A stretch of 64,000 nt of DNA from NCBI RefSeq assembly GCF_011881725.1, contig NZ_JAATUR010000019.1:16542-80541 (forward strand). Reading direction: 5' to 3'. Source of the DNA: Escherichia coli (GTDB taxonomy: Bacteria > Pseudomonadota > Gammaproteobacteria > Enterobacterales > Enterobacteriaceae). A model generated the notes under the pieces. The model saw nothing but the letters and a program-made list of their open reading frames with translations. It ran no database searches and was not told where the DNA came from. Position 1 is the stretch's first letter; every line of letters starts with the position of its first letter. Shown one piece after another: positions 21,242 through 31,035 of the stretch. A program made the position numbers and the translations under genes.

Positions 21242-22537
21242 GTGCAATCACTCACTACGGCGCTGGAAAATCTATTGCGCCATCTGTCGCAAGCGTTTCC
21301 AGCGGCGCCCGGCATTCGGGTTTTTGATGTTCCTTTCCCGTTAAATGACGCCTTTGATGCCTTAAGCTGGCTGGCCAGCCAGAAAATGTATCCGCAATTT
21401 TACTGGCAACAACGCAATGGTGATGAAGAGGCTGCCGTGCTGGGCACAATAGCCAGCTTTTCGTCGCTGGCGCAGGCACAGCATTTTCTCCGACAACACC
21501 CGGATCACTCCGACTTACGCATCTGGGGGCTGAATGCATTTGACCCATCGCAGGGCAATTTGCTGTTACCGCGTCTGGAATGGCGACGCTGTGCGGGCAA
21601 AGCGACCCTTCGACTGACCCTTTTCAGCGAAAACTCCCTTCAGCAAGACGCACATCAGGCAAAGGAATTCATTGCTGCTCTGGTAAACATTAAATCGTTG
21701 CCAGCCCTGCATTTAACTATCACCCAAGAAAACCACTGGCCGGATAAACCTGGTTGGACGCGGTTAATTAAACTGGCGACCGACACGATTGCTGAAGGTG
21801 GGCTGGATAAAGTGGTCCTGGCGCGGGCGACCGATCTGCATTTCTCAGATTTAGTTAACGCGGCGGCAATGATGGCTGCCAGCCGTCGGTTGAATCTGAA
21901 CTGCTACCATTTCTACATGGCCTTTGATGGCGAAACCGCGTTCCTGGGATCGTCTCCTGAACGGTTATGGCGGCGACGCGACAAAGCGTTACGTACTGAA
22001 GCACTGGCGGGAACGGTAGCGAATCATTCTGATGATAAACAGGCGCAACAATTAGGCGAGTGGCTGATGGCGGATGATAAAAACCAGCGCGAGAACATGC
22101 TGGTGGTGGAGGATATCTGTCAGCGGTTACAGGCCGATACCCAGACGCTGGATGTTTTACCGCCGCAAGTACTGCGCCTGCGTAAAGTGCAGCATTTACG
22201 TCGCTGTATCTGGACCTCACTCAATAAGGCAGACGACGTGGTTTGTCTGCATCAGTTGCAGCCAACGGCAGCGGTAGCAGGCTTGCCGCGCGACCTGGCG
22301 CGGCAGTTCATCGCCCGGCACGAGCCGTTCACCCGTGAATGGTACGCCGGTTCTGCGGGCTATCTTTCATTACAACAAAGCGAGTTCTGCGTTTCCCTGC
22401 GTTCGGCAAAAATTAGCGGTAATATAGTGCGATTGTATGCCGGAGCGGGTATTGTCCGAGGCTCAGACCCCGAGCAAGAGTGGCAGGAAATCGACAACAA
22501 AGCGGCAGGGCTGCGTACTTTATTACAAATGGAATAG
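21242..22537 (+). CDS. menF: Isochorismate synthase MenF
   Basis: MenF (431 residues) converts chorismate to isochorismate, the first step of menaquinone synthesis. It has the chorismate-binding fold, with signature regions [33 protein letters not shown] and the magnesium-binding late segment [18 protein letters not shown]. The start is the GTG at 21242, preceded by GGGAGAGG; no ATG is near and the GTG gives the known [11 protein letters not shown] start. It heads the cluster menF-D-H-B-C-E. The N-terminal 160 residues vary more from K-12 than the catalytic half. Confidence 0.96.
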   Translation: MQSLTTALENLLRHLSQAFPAAPGIRVFDVPFPLNDAFDALSWLASQKMYPQFYWQQRNGDEEAAVLGTIASFSSLAQAQHFLRQHPDHSDLRIWGLNAFDPSQGNLLLPRLEWRRCAGKATLRLTLFSENSLQQDAHQAKEFIAALVNIKSLPALHLTITQENHWPDKPGWTRLIKLATDTIAEGGLDKVVLARATDLHFSDLVNAAAMMAASRRLNLNCYHFYMAFDGETAFLGSSPERLWRRRDKALRTEALAGTVANHSDDKQAQQLGEWLMADDKNQRENMLVVEDICQRLQADTQTLDVLPPQVLRLRKVQHLRRCIWTSLNKADDVVCLHQLQPTAAVAGLPRDLARQFIARHEPFTREWYAGSAGYLSLQQSEFCVSLRSAKISGNIVRLYAGAGIVRGSDPEQEWQEIDNKAAGLRTLLQME

Positions 22538-22625
22538 TAATGAGTCGTATCATTACCGATTCATATCAATAATCTATTTTTGTAGCTCCTTATACTTAGC
22601 CGCAATATTGATACCGGACAAACTC

Positions 22626-24296
22626 ATGTCAGTAAGCGCATTTAACCGACGCTGGGCGGCGGTCATTCTGGAAGCATTAACGCGTCATGGCGTCAGACAC
22701 GTCTGTATCGCCCCTGGCTCGCGTTCGACACCGTTAACTTTGGCGGCAGCGGAGAATTCCGCATTTATCCACCACACCCATTTTGATGAGCGTGGGCTGG
22801 GGCATCTGGCGCTGGGGCTGGCAAAGGTCAGCAAACAACCGGTGGCGGTGATTGTGACCTCCGGCACGGCGGTCTCCAACCTCTATCCGGCATTGATTGA
22901 AGCCGGATTAACCGGAGAGAAATTGATCCTGTTAACCGCCGATCGTCCGCCAGAACTGATTGACTGTGGTGCAAATCAGGCGATTCGCCAGCCGGGAATG
23001 TTCGCCTCTCATCCCACACATACTATTTCTCTGCCGCGTCCAACTCAGGATATTCCCGCCCGTTGGCTGGTTTCCACTATCGACCACGCTCTCGGTACGC
23101 TGCATGCGGGCGGAGTCCATATCAACTGCCCGTTTGCCGAACCGTTATATGGCGAGATGGATGACACAGGGCTTGCGTGGCAACAACGTCTTGGCGACTG
23201 GTGGCAGGGCGACAAACCGTGGCTGCGTGAAGCGCCTCGTCTGGAAAGCGAAAAACAGCGCGATTGGTTCTTCTGGCGGCAAAAACGCGGCGTGGTAGTC
23301 GCCGGGCGTATGAGTGCGGAAGAGGGCAAAAAGGTAGCCATCTGGGCGCAAACTCTTGGCTGGCCGCTGATTGGCGACGTACTATCACAAACCGGGCAGC
23401 CGCTGCCGTGCGCTGACCTGTGGTTGGGCAATGCCAAAGCGATTAGCGAGCTGCAACAGGCGCAGATTGTGGTGCAACTGGGGAGCAGCCTGACGGGCAA
23501 ACGACTCCTGCAATGGCAGGCGAGCTGTGAACCCGAAGAGTACTGGATTGTTGATGACATCGAAGGGCAGCTTGACCCTGCACATCACCGTGGACGTCGC
23601 CTGATTGCCAATATTGCTGACTGGCTGGAGCTGCATCCGGCAGAAAAACGCCAGCCCTGGTGCGTTGAAATCCCGCGCCTGGCTGAACAGGCAATGCAGG
23701 CAGTTGTTGCTCGCCGTGATATCTTCGGTGAAGCGCAACTGGCACACCGCATCAGCAATTATCTGCCGGAACAGGGGCAACTTTTTGTCGGCAATAGCCT
23801 GGTGGTGCGTCTGATTGATGCGCTTTCGCAACTTCCTGCAGGCTATCCGGTGTACAGCAACCGTGGGGCCAGCGGTATCGACGGACTTCTTTCTACTGCC
23901 GCAGGCGTTCAGCGGGCGAGCGGTAAGCCGACGCTGGCGATAGTGGGCGATCTTTCTGCTCTTTACGATCTCAACGCGCTGGCATTACTGCGTCAGGTTT
24001 CCGCGCCTCTCGTACTGATTGTGGTGAACAACAACGGCGGGCAAATTTTTTCGCTGCTGCCGACGCCGAAAAGCGAGCGCGAGCGTTTTTATCTGATGCC
24101 GCAAAATGTTCATTTTGAGCACGCCGCCGCGATGTTTGAGCTGAAATATCATCGTCCGCAAAACTGGCAGGAACTTGAAACGGCACTTGCCGGCGCCTGG
24201 CGTACCCCGACCACTACGGTGATTGAAATGGTGGTTAACGACACCGACGGCGCGCAAACCCTCCAGCAACTGCTGGCGCAGGTAAGCCATTTATGA
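22626..24296 (+). CDS. menD: SEPHCHC synthase MenD
   Basis: MenD (556 residues) is the thiamine diphosphate enzyme that joins 2-oxoglutarate and isochorismate to make SEPHCHC. The ThDP/Mg motif beginning [12 protein letters not shown] and ending near VNNNGGQIF is at about residues 440-475. The catalytic glutamate lies in the N-terminal domain within the [18 protein letters not shown] segment. I chose the ATG at 22626 ([10 protein letters not shown]); the open frame extends to 22437 but overlaps menF and is not conserved. It overlaps menH by four bases. Confidence 0.97.
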   Translation: MSVSAFNRRWAAVILEALTRHGVRHVCIAPGSRSTPLTLAAAENSAFIHHTHFDERGLGHLALGLAKVSKQPVAVIVTSGTAVSNLYPALIEAGLTGEKLILLTADRPPELIDCGANQAIRQPGMFASHPTHTISLPRPTQDIPARWLVSTIDHALGTLHAGGVHINCPFAEPLYGEMDDTGLAWQQRLGDWWQGDKPWLREAPRLESEKQRDWFFWRQKRGVVVAGRMSAEEGKKVAIWAQTLGWPLIGDVLSQTGQPLPCADLWLGNAKAISELQQAQIVVQLGSSLTGKRLLQWQASCEPEEYWIVDDIEGQLDPAHHRGRRLIANIADWLELHPAEKRQPWCVEIPRLAEQAMQAVVARRDIFGEAQLAHRISNYLPEQGQLFVGNSLVVRLIDALSQLPAGYPVYSNRGASGIDGLLSTAAGVQRASGKPTLAIVGDLSALYDLNALALLRQVSAPLVLIVVNNNGGQIFSLLPTPKSERERFYLMPQNVHFEHAAAMFELKYHRPQNWQELETALAGAWRTPTTTVIEMVVNDTDGAQTLQQLLAQVSHL

Positions 24297-25051
24297 TCCT
24301 GCACGCGCAGGCAAAACACGGTAAGCCAGGTTTTCCCTGGCTGGTGTTTTTGCACGGTTTTTCCGGCGACTGCCACGAATGGCAAGAAGTGGGCGAGGCG
24401 TTTGCAGACTACTCGCGATTGTATGTTGATCTCCCCGGACACGGCGGTTCAGCGGCAAATCGCGTCGGTGGTTTTGCTGATGTCACCGATTTACTGCGTA
24501 ATACCCTGGTTAGTTACAACATACTAAACTGCTGGTTGGTAGGATACTCGCTCGGCGGACGGGTGGCGATGATGGCGGCTTGTCAGGAGATGCCGGGGCT
24601 GAGTGGCGTGATTGTCGAAGGTGGGCATCCTGGGCTGCAAAGTGCCGAGCAACGTGCGGAACGCCAGCGTTCCGACAACCATTGGGCGCAGCGTTTTCGT
24701 ACAGAACCGTTAACGGCGGTATTCACCGACTGGTATCAACAACCTGTTTTTGCCTCGCTCAATGACGACCAACGCCGGGAGCTGGTGGCACTGCGCAGCA
24801 ACAATAATGGCGCAACCCTTGCCGCCATGCTGGAGGTCACTTCTCTCGCCGTCCAGCCTGATTTACGTGCTAACCTTAGCGCCCGCACATTTGCGTTTTA
24901 TTATTTATGTGGTGAACGTGACAGCAAATTCCGCGCTCTGGCGGCGGAACTGGCTGCCGACTGCCATGTCATTCCTCGCGCCGGACATAACGCGCATCGG
25001 GAAAATCCCGCTGGCGTAATCGCAAGTCTGGCGCAGATTTTGCGTTTCTGA
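24293..25051 (+). CDS. menH: SHCHC synthase MenH
   Basis: MenH (252 residues) is an alpha/beta-hydrolase-fold lyase that eliminates pyruvate from SEPHCHC to give SHCHC. The nucleophile elbow GYSLGG places Ser86. The oxyanion and substrate loop [12 protein letters not shown] is at residues 19-30, and the catalytic histidine is in [10 protein letters not shown] near the C terminus. It starts within the menD stop (ATGA) and is followed 14 bases later by menB. Confidence 0.96.
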   Translation: MILHAQAKHGKPGFPWLVFLHGFSGDCHEWQEVGEAFADYSRLYVDLPGHGGSAANRVGGFADVTDLLRNTLVSYNILNCWLVGYSLGGRVAMMAACQEMPGLSGVIVEGGHPGLQSAEQRAERQRSDNHWAQRFRTEPLTAVFTDWYQQPVFASLNDDQRRELVALRSNNNGATLAAMLEVTSLAVQPDLRANLSARTFAFYYLCGERDSKFRALAAELAADCHVIPRAGHNAHRENPAGVIASLAQILRF

Positions 25052-25065
25052 CTAAAGGACACAAT

Positions 25066-25923
25066 ATGATTTATCCTGATGAAGCAATGCTTTACGCACC
25101 GGTTGAATGGCACGACTGTTCCGAAGGTTTCGAGGACATTCGTTATGAAAAATCCACCGACGGTATCGCAAAAATCACCATTAATCGTCCGCAGGTGCGC
25201 AATGCCTTCCGTCCTCTGACGGTAAAAGAGATGATTCAGGCGCTGGCGGATGCGCGTTATGACGACAACATTGGCGTGATCATTCTGACAGGCGCAGGCG
25301 ATAAAGCGTTCTGCTCCGGCGGTGACCAGAAAGTGCGCGGCGATTACGGCGGTTATCAAGATGACTCCGGCGTACATCACCTGAACGTGCTGGACTTCCA
25401 GCGTCAGATCCGTACCTGTCCGAAACCGGTCGTCGCAATGGTCGCAGGCTACTCCATCGGCGGCGGTCACGTACTGCATATGATGTGCGACCTGACCATT
25501 GCTGCGGAAAACGCCATCTTCGGTCAGACAGGCCCGAAAGTTGGTTCCTTCGACGGTGGCTGGGGCGCTTCCTACATGGCTCGCATTGTCGGGCAGAAAA
25601 AAGCGCGTGAAATCTGGTTCCTGTGCCGTCAGTACGACGCGAAACAGGCGCTGGACATGGGCCTTGTGAACACCGTTGTCCCGCTGGCCGATCTGGAAAA
25701 AGAAACCGTCCGTTGGTGCCGCGAAATGCTGCAAAACAGCCCGATGGCGCTGCGCTGCCTGAAAGCTGCGCTGAACGCCGACTGTGACGGGCAGGCGGGG
25801 CTGCAGGAGCTGGCGGGCAACGCCACCATGCTTTTCTACATGACGGAAGAAGGTCAGGAAGGTCGCAACGCTTTCAACCAGAAACGTCAGCCTGATTTCA
25901 GCAAATTTAAACGGAATCCGTAA
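25066..25923 (+). CDS. menB: 1,4-dihydroxy-2-naphthoyl-CoA synthase MenB
   Basis: MenB (285 residues) is a crotonase-fold Dieckmann cyclase that turns o-succinylbenzoyl-CoA into DHNA-CoA. The oxyanion-hole segment [15 protein letters not shown] is near residues 83-98, and the second glycine-rich loop [16 protein letters not shown] follows at about 131-146. A bicarbonate cofactor replaces an acidic residue in E. coli-type MenB (family knowledge). It starts with AAAGGACACAAT ahead of the ATG. Its TAA overlaps the menC ATG by one base. Confidence 0.97.
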   Translation: MIYPDEAMLYAPVEWHDCSEGFEDIRYEKSTDGIAKITINRPQVRNAFRPLTVKEMIQALADARYDDNIGVIILTGAGDKAFCSGGDQKVRGDYGGYQDDSGVHHLNVLDFQRQIRTCPKPVVAMVAGYSIGGGHVLHMMCDLTIAAENAIFGQTGPKVGSFDGGWGASYMARIVGQKKAREIWFLCRQYDAKQALDMGLVNTVVPLADLEKETVRWCREMLQNSPMALRCLKAALNADCDGQAGLQELAGNATMLFYMTEEGQEGRNAFNQKRQPDFSKFKRNP

Positions 25924-26885
25924 TGCGTAGCGCGCAGGTATACCGCTGGCAGATCCCCATGGACGCGGGGGTGGTTCTGCGCGACAGGCGGTTAAAAACC
26001 CGCGACGGGCTGTATGTTTGCCTGCGTGACGGCGAGCGCGAAGGGTGGGGGGAGATCTCCCCACTGCCGGGCTTCAGCCAGGAAAACCAGGAAGAGGCGC
26101 AAAGCGTGCTTCTTACCTGGGTAAATGACTGGCTGGCAGGCGATTGCGAATTACCGCAAATGCCTTCCGTCGCCTTTGGCCTGAGCTGCGCGCAGGCAGA
26201 GCTTACCGATACGTTGCCGCAGGCGGCCAATTATCGTGCTGCGCCGCTGTGTAATGGCGATCCTGACGATCTGATCCTCAAACTTGCCGATATACCTGGT
26301 GAGAAAGTGGCGAAGGTCAAAGTGGGATTGTACGAAGCAGTACGTGACGGCATGGTGGTAAATCTGTTGCTGGAGGCAATCCCGGATCTGCATTTGCGTC
26401 TTGACGCAAATCGCGCCTGGACGCCACTGAAAGGCCAGCAATTTGCCAAATACGTTAACCCGGATTATCGCGATCGCATCGCTTTTCTTGAAGAACCGTG
26501 CAAAAACCGCGATGATTCGCGTGCGTTTGCCCGTGAAACCGGCATTGCCATTGCCTGGGATGAAAGTCTGCGTGAGCCAGATTTTGCCTTCGTGGCGGAA
26601 GAGGGCGTACGCGCGGTGGTAATCAAACCCACTCTCACTGGCAGCCTGGAGAAAGTGCGTGAGCAGGTACAGGCGGCGCATGCGCTGGGGCTGACGGCAG
26701 TGATCAGTTCTTCCATCGAATCGAGCTTAGGTCTAACGCAACTGGCGCGGATTGCTGCCTGGTTAACGCCAGACACCATTCCGGGGCTGGACACGCTGGA
26801 TCTGATGCAGGCGCAGCAGGTTCGTCGCTGGCCGGGTAGCCCGCTGCCTTTCGTGGACCTTGATGCACTGGAGCGGCTGTTATGA
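25923..26885 (+). CDS. menC: o-succinylbenzoate synthase MenC
   Basis: MenC (320 residues) belongs to the enolase superfamily and dehydrates SHCHC to o-succinylbenzoate. The catalytic lysines are in [11 protein letters not shown] (about residue 133) and [10 protein letters not shown] (about residue 235). The metal ligands are in [17 protein letters not shown] and AWDESLRE. It is coupled one base into menB and overlaps menE by four bases. No odd feature is seen apart from scattered differences from K-12. Confidence 0.96.
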   Translation: MRSAQVYRWQIPMDAGVVLRDRRLKTRDGLYVCLRDGEREGWGEISPLPGFSQENQEEAQSVLLTWVNDWLAGDCELPQMPSVAFGLSCAQAELTDTLPQAANYRAAPLCNGDPDDLILKLADIPGEKVAKVKVGLYEAVRDGMVVNLLLEAIPDLHLRLDANRAWTPLKGQQFAKYVNPDYRDRIAFLEEPCKNRDDSRAFARETGIAIAWDESLREPDFAFVAEEGVRAVVIKPTLTGSLEKVREQVQAAHALGLTAVISSSIESSLGLTQLARIAAWLTPDTIPGLDTLDLMQAQQVRRWPGSPLPFVDLDALERLL

Positions 26886-28237
26886 TCTTCTCTGACTGGC
26901 CGTGGCGTCACTGGTGGCAAGTGCGGGGAGAGGCCGTCGCCTTACGTCTCAATGACGAGCAACTCAACTGGCGCGAGCTTTGTGCTCGCGTCGATAAATT
27001 AGCCTCAGGCTTTACGGCGCAGGGCGTGGTTGAGGGCAGTGGCGTGATGCTACGGGCGTGGAACACGCCGCAAACGCTGCTGACCTGGCTGGCGTTACTG
27101 CAATGTGGTGCGCGAGTGCTGCCCGTGAATCCACAACTGCCGCAACCATTGCTTGAGGAATTGCTGCCCAATCTTACGCTGCAATTTGCGCTGGTAGCGG
27201 AAGGGGAAAACACGTTTCCGGCGTTAACGTCGCTGCATATTCAGGCTGTCGAAGGCGTACATGCCGTTGCGTGGCAGCCGACGCGTCTTTGCTCGATGAC
27301 ATTGACCTCCGGCTCCACAGGCTTGCCAAAAGCCGCTGTCCATACTTATCAGGCCCATCTTGCCAGTGCCGAAGGTGTGTTATCGCTAATTCCGTTTGGC
27401 GAGCATGACGACTGGCTGCTCTCGTTGCCGCTGTTTCACGTCTCCGGTCAGGGAATTATGTGGCGCTGGTTGTACGCTGGCGCGCGGATGACGGTACGCG
27501 ATAAACAGCCGCTGGAGCAGATGTTGGCCGGTTGTACGCACGCTTCGCTGGTGCCGACTCAGCTCTGGCGTTTGCTGGTTAATAGTAGTTCAGTTTCCCT
27601 GAAAGCCGTTTTGCTTGGCGGCGCGGCGATCCCGGTCGAGTTGACGGAACAGGCGCGCGAGCAGGGGATTCGTTGCTTTTGCGGCTATGGTCTGACGGAG
27701 TTCGCTTCCACGGTATGTGCGAAAGAAGCCGATGGTCTGGCCGATGTCGGTTCGCCGCTGCCTGGTCGGGAAGTGAAAGTGGTTAATGATGAAGTGTGGC
27801 TACGTGCTGCCAGTATGGCAGAAGGTTACTGGAGGAACGGACAACTGGTGCCGCTGGTCAATGATGAAGGCTGGTACGCCACGCGCGATCGCGGCGAGAT
27901 GCATAATGGCAAGCTGACCATTGTCGGACGTTTAGACAATCTGTTCTTCAGCGGTGGTGAAGGCATTCAGCCAGAAGAAGTCGAACGTGTGATTGCCGCG
28001 CATCCTGCGGTTTTGCAGGTGTTTATCGTCCCTGTTGCTGACAAGGAGTTTGGTCATCGACCGGTAGCGGTGGTGGAGTATGACCAACAAAGCGTTGATC
28101 TTAGCGAATGGGTGAAAAATAAGCTGGCCCGTTTTCAACAACCGGTACGTTGGTTAACGCTGCCGCCTGAACTGAAAAACGGTGGCATTAAAATTTCACG
28201 TAAGGCGCTAAAAGAGTGGGTGCAACGCCAGCAATAA
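26882..28237 (+). CDS. menE: o-succinylbenzoate-CoA ligase MenE
   Basis: MenE (451 residues) is an ANL-superfamily acyl-CoA synthetase that activates o-succinylbenzoate with ATP and CoA. The P-loop [13 protein letters not shown] is near residues 140-152, the aromatic/Gly motif [10 protein letters not shown] near 265-275, the TRDRGEM aspartate motif near 335 and the C-terminal lysine in [14 protein letters not shown]. It is the last men gene. There is no strong terminator directly after the stop; pmrD follows 109 bases later on the same strand. Confidence 0.96.
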   Translation: MIFSDWPWRHWWQVRGEAVALRLNDEQLNWRELCARVDKLASGFTAQGVVEGSGVMLRAWNTPQTLLTWLALLQCGARVLPVNPQLPQPLLEELLPNLTLQFALVAEGENTFPALTSLHIQAVEGVHAVAWQPTRLCSMTLTSGSTGLPKAAVHTYQAHLASAEGVLSLIPFGEHDDWLLSLPLFHVSGQGIMWRWLYAGARMTVRDKQPLEQMLAGCTHASLVPTQLWRLLVNSSSVSLKAVLLGGAAIPVELTEQAREQGIRCFCGYGLTEFASTVCAKEADGLADVGSPLPGREVKVVNDEVWLRAASMAEGYWRNGQLVPLVNDEGWYATRDRGEMHNGKLTIVGRLDNLFFSGGEGIQPEEVERVIAAHPAVLQVFIVPVADKEFGHRPVAVVEYDQQSVDLSEWVKNKLARFQQPVRWLTLPPELKNGGIKISRKALKEWVQRQQ

Positions 28238-28346
28238 TTCCCCCTCCGTTTCACTTCTCATTTTTGCCATTCCATTGCCGTTGATAAAGAGTTTATCTGT
28301 TAATCTGTAAATTGATGTGAAAACTCTTAGCAAACAGGATAGTGCA

Positions 28347-28619
28347 ATGGAATGGCTGGTCAAAAAATCGTGCTGCGATAAACAAGATAACAGACATGTA
28401 CTGATGCTCTGTGATGCTGGCGGCGCGATAAAAATGATCGCAGAAGTGAAGAGTGACTTCGCCGTGAAAGTGGGGGATTTACTCTCGCCTTTACAGAATG
28501 CGCTTTACTGTATTAATCGTGAAAAGTTGCACACGGTCAAAGTCCTCTCGGCAAGCTGTTATAGTCCAGAAGAGTGGAAGCGGCAATGTAAATCGGCTAA
28601 TAACGTTGTTTTGCAGTAG
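28347..28619 (+). CDS. pmrD: PmrA-protecting connector protein PmrD
   Basis: PmrD is a small cytoplasmic protein (90 residues here). It links the PhoPQ and PmrAB (BasSR) two-component systems by protecting phosphorylated PmrA from dephosphorylation; this role is clear in Salmonella and weaker in E. coli. The first about 80 residues are nearly those of K-12 PmrD. The C-terminal tail SANNVVLQ differs and lies over the 3' end of the arnF remnant on the other strand. The ATG at 28347 has the ribosome binding site AGGATAGTGCA. Its main downstream target, the arn operon, is deleted next door, so the gene may be under relaxed selection (inference). Confidence 0.92.
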   Translation: MEWLVKKSCCDKQDNRHVLMLCDAGGAIKMIAEVKSDFAVKVGDLLSPLQNALYCINREKLHTVKVLSASCYSPEEWKRQCKSANNVVLQ

Positions 28620-28757
28620 GCAGGAAAATCAGCATCATTCCGCGCATAATACAGGTTACGCCCATTTCGATAACTTCTTTAATCGCAGCGAGTTCGTCCA
28701 CCCTCATTGTCGGGAGAGAAAAAGCAAAAAGGCTGACATCGTTTTTCCTTTCGCCAT
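28597..28757 (-). pseudogene. arnB: arnB'-'arnF deletion scar (arnBCADTEF lost)
   Basis: Read on the minus strand, the sequence starts MAKGKTMSAFL, matching the start of the aminotransferase ArnB (MAEGKAMSEFL in K-12). After a one-base loss it continues in the shifted frame as FSLPTMRVDELAAIKEVIE, matching ArnB residues to about 33. It then passes without a break into GVTCIMRGMMLIFLP and AKQRY-stop, the C terminus of the undecaprenyl-aminoarabinose flippase subunit ArnF. Everything between is gone: most of arnB, all of arnC, arnA, arnD, arnT and arnE, and most of arnF, about 7 kb. The remnant overlaps the pmrD 3' end exactly as intact arnF does. It cannot make a functional product. Confidence 0.9.
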
Positions 28758-28837
28758 TGAATACCTGTCTGTTTATATTTGCTATAAAGAGAGTTATGTA
28801 TATTTTTCCATTTGGAAAGAAAGTCTAAGGGTAAAAC

Positions 28838-28854
28838 ATTAATTTAACCTTAAG
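28838..28854 (-). promoter_or_regulatory. PmrA (BasR) box of the lost arn operon
   Basis: On the minus strand it reads CTTAAG, five bases, ATTAAT; the consensus is (C/T)TTAA(G/T) repeated after five bases. It lies 81 bases upstream of the arnB' start, where the PmrA-controlled arn promoter is expected. It may still act on the divergent ais gene. Confidence 0.75.
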
Positions 28855-28859
28855 GAACT

Positions 28860-29046
28860 AACATAGTACTTAAATATTATTTTTTTCGTTTTTTTATCTT
28901 ATTCGGGCTTTTAATTTGGCAAGATTTAAGGCATTTTGCGTGCATCGTAATGTTTTAATATTTTCCCAGCCACTCTTTATTGGTGAAAATGCCGTTGGTT
29001 TTCACGGGTATTTAGTCGGTTGTGCTTGTCTACAGGTGGAGTTTAC
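28860..29046 (+). promoter_or_regulatory. ais promoter and leader region
   Basis: This is an AT-rich stretch between the old arn promoter and ais. It holds a 7-base inverted repeat, GTGAAAA at 28983-28989 and TTTTCAC at 28999-29005, in the presumed ais leader. No gene is visible; the promoter itself is not pinpointed. Confidence 0.5.
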
Positions 29047-29649
29047 GTGTTAGCTTTTTGCTGGACTTCGTTGAAGTCTAAAAAATATGCCTTCATTTTA
29101 CTGGCGCTTGCTGCGATTGCAGTGCAGGGTACACATGCAGCCTGGAGTAGTAATGGTTTGCCGCGTATCGACAACAAAACGTTGGCTAGATTATCGCAAC
29201 AGCACCCCGTAGTGGTTCTATTTCGCCATGGAGAACGCTGCGATCGTTCCTCCAATCAATGCTTGTCAGACAAAACAGGTATTACGGTAAATGGCTCTCA
29301 GGATGCACGTAAATTGGGCAAAGCCTTCAGCGCAGATATCCCTGATTTCGATCTTTATTCCAGTAATACCGTTCGGACCATACAATCGGCGACCTGGTTT
29401 TCTGCGGGTAAAAAACTGACGGTAGATAAGCGATTTCTACAGTGTGGTAACGAGATTTATAGCGCAATTAAGGACTTGCAAACAAAATCGCCTGATAAAA
29501 ACATCGTTATTTTTACTCATAACCACTGCCTGACGTATATCGCCAAAGATAAGCGTGATGCGACATTTAAACCAGATTATCTGGATGGATTGGTCATGCA
29601 TGTGGAAAAAGGCAAAGTATTTCTGGATGGTGAGTTTGTTAATCGTTGA
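29047..29649 (+). CDS. ais: Lipopolysaccharide core heptose(II)-phosphate phosphatase Ais
   Basis: Ais (200 residues) belongs to the histidine phosphatase superfamily and removes phosphate from heptose II of the LPS core, like Salmonella PmrG. The N terminus has a hydrophobic signal or anchor (residues 14-30), so the enzyme works in the periplasm. The catalytic motif RHGER is at residues 60-64, and the second histidine is in FTHNHC. The start is the GTG at 29047, which gives the known length; an upstream frame to 29020 lacks conservation. The N-terminal 30 residues differ from K-12. The gene sits beside the arn scar and probably shares the PmrA box. Confidence 0.93.
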   Translation: MLAFCWTSLKSKKYAFILLALAAIAVQGTHAAWSSNGLPRIDNKTLARLSQQHPVVVLFRHGERCDRSSNQCLSDKTGITVNGSQDARKLGKAFSADIPDFDLYSSNTVRTIQSATWFSAGKKLTVDKRFLQCGNEIYSAIKDLQTKSPDKNIVIFTHNHCLTYIAKDKRDATFKPDYLDGLVMHVEKGKVFLDGEFVNR

Positions 29650-29658
29650 TTTTTGAAT

Positions 29659-29682
29659 ATGACAGCCAGATATGGCTGTCAT
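29659..29682. terminator. Bidirectional terminator between ais and nudI
   Basis: ATGACAGCC and GGCTGTCAT form a 9-base stem with a short AGATAT loop. The hairpin lies between two converging genes. T-runs are weak on both sides. Confidence 0.65.
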
Positions 29683-29687
29683 TTCTA

Positions 29688-30113
29688 TTACAGCAGCCCT
29701 TTCAAACGTAACGTTTTGCGGGTTGCAACATTCAAATCGTATTGTGCCAGATCTTCGGGGTTTACCCAGGCGTATTCCTGAAACTCTTCGTTAATTTTTA
29801 CTTCACGGTTGGCAGAAACGCAGTCAAAGATCAGGTAAATCATATAAATCTCTTCCTTATGACCATCTGCATACGTCTTAGTGCGAATGTCATCGCTGAA
29901 AGTCCACGGAGTGATTTCTGTCAGAATTAATGCTTCTCCCAGTTCTTCGCGGATTTCTCGGCGCAATGCTTCTTCAATACGCTCGCCGGGTTCAACACCA
30001 CCGCCTGACAGCGCCCATTGTCCCGGAAACACGCCGCGATCGTCGGCCATTTTACACAGCAAATAAGCACTATCATTTTGAATCAAAGGGCAAACAATAG
30101 TCCGTTGTCGCAC
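29688..30113 (-). CDS. nudI: Nucleoside triphosphatase NudI
   Basis: NudI (141 residues) is a Nudix hydrolase that cleaves pyrimidine (deoxy)nucleoside triphosphates to monophosphates. The Nudix box is clear, beginning [20 protein letters not shown] near residue 37 and continuing with ELGE. The start is the GTG at 30113 ([10 protein letters not shown]); a longer frame to an ATG at 30158 adds 15 residues without family support. It is convergent with ais, separated by 38 bases containing the hairpin-like ATGACAGCC / GGCTGTCAT pair near 29659-29682, which could end both transcripts. Confidence 0.94.
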   Translation of the reverse strand: MRQRTIVCPLIQNDSAYLLCKMADDRGVFPGQWALSGGGVEPGERIEEALRREIREELGEALILTEITPWTFSDDIRTKTYADGHKEEIYMIYLIFDCVSANREVKINEEFQEYAWVNPEDLAQYDLNVATRKTLRLKGLL

Positions 30114-30393
30114 AGGGGTATTCCTTAAAAGTAAAAAGAAACCACGAGAATACGGCAACTCATAAATATACGAAAGTGACAGTAGTCTCTTTTGTGATGA
30201 TAACTGCGCTAATTATTATTTTTGTGTCCATCAGTAAAGCATGTTTATTTTTTCGGCGTTTAATTATTAAAGAAGTATTTAGTTACAATAAGTTAGCAGA
30301 TCACTTTTTTCGCGCATTGAATCCTCTGCGTCAGGCAGTACAATCCCGCAGCTTTGGGGAAATTTGATTATCTTCTTGCGGGAAAAAGTAAAA

Positions 30394-30936
30394 ATGAAAA
30401 AATTTGCGCTACCAGTTCTGGCTGGAATGCTGTTGGTTTCTGCATCGGTCAATGCAATGAGTATCAGCGGTCAGGCGGGTAAAGAATACACCAATATTGG
30501 TGTCGGTTTTGGTACTGAATCGACGGGCCTGGCGTTAAGCGGTAACTGGACACATAACGACGACGACGGTGACGTCGCGGGTGTGGGGCTGGGGTTGAAC
30601 CTGCCTCTTGGTCCGTTAATGGCGACCGTTGGCGGAAAAGGTGTTTACACCAACCCGAATTACGGCGATGAAGGTTACGCGGCAGCAGTCGGCGGTGGTT
30701 TGCAGTGGCAGATTGGCAACAGCTTCCGTTTGTTTGGCGAGTATTACTACTCCCCGGATTCGCTCTCCAGCGGTATTCAAAGTTATGAGGAAGCGAATGC
30801 TGGTGCGCGTTACACCATTATGCGCCCAGTGAGCATTGAGGCGGGCTACCGCTACCTGAATCTGTCGGGTAAAGACGGCAACCGCGATAACGCCGTGGCT
30901 GATGGCCCTTATGTCGGCGTTAATGCCAGCTTCTGA
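30394..30936 (+). CDS. yfaZ: YfaZ family outer-membrane beta-barrel protein
   Basis: The product is a 180-residue protein with a Sec signal peptide (residues 1-21, ending SVNA) and about eight amphipathic strands, ending in the aromatic residue of VGVNASF, as expected for a small outer-membrane barrel. It is similar to E. coli YfaZ; the function is unknown. The ATG at 30394 gives MKKFALPVLAGML; an in-frame start at 30364 would put ten residues before the signal peptide and is unlikely. Gene order (nudI, yfaZ, yfaY) is that of E. coli. Confidence 0.92.
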   Translation: MKKFALPVLAGMLLVSASVNAMSISGQAGKEYTNIGVGFGTESTGLALSGNWTHNDDDGDVAGVGLGLNLPLGPLMATVGGKGVYTNPNYGDEGYAAAVGGGLQWQIGNSFRLFGEYYYSPDSLSSGIQSYEEANAGARYTIMRPVSIEAGYRYLNLSGKDGNRDNAVADGPYVGVNASF

Positions 30937-31035
30937 TACCTTCCGGCGCGGCGTACTGTCGCGCCATTCAGTTTCTTACTACGCCTTATCTCCCTTTGCG
31001 TTATAGTGATTCGATAACAAAAGCAGGAGATAACC

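Noticed and set aside
22437..22625. Upstream extension of menD by 63 codons
   Set aside because: It overlaps the end of menF in another frame and is not conserved; the ATG at 22626 gives the standard protein.
24901..26064. Open frame of 387 codons antisense to menH, menB and menC
   Set aside because: It crosses three real genes and has no start signal or family similarity.
30176..30367. 63-codon frame upstream of yfaZ with a hydrophobic start
   Set aside because: The start has only a weak upstream signal and the frame ends inside the yfaZ leader; no known product, so it is left uncalled.
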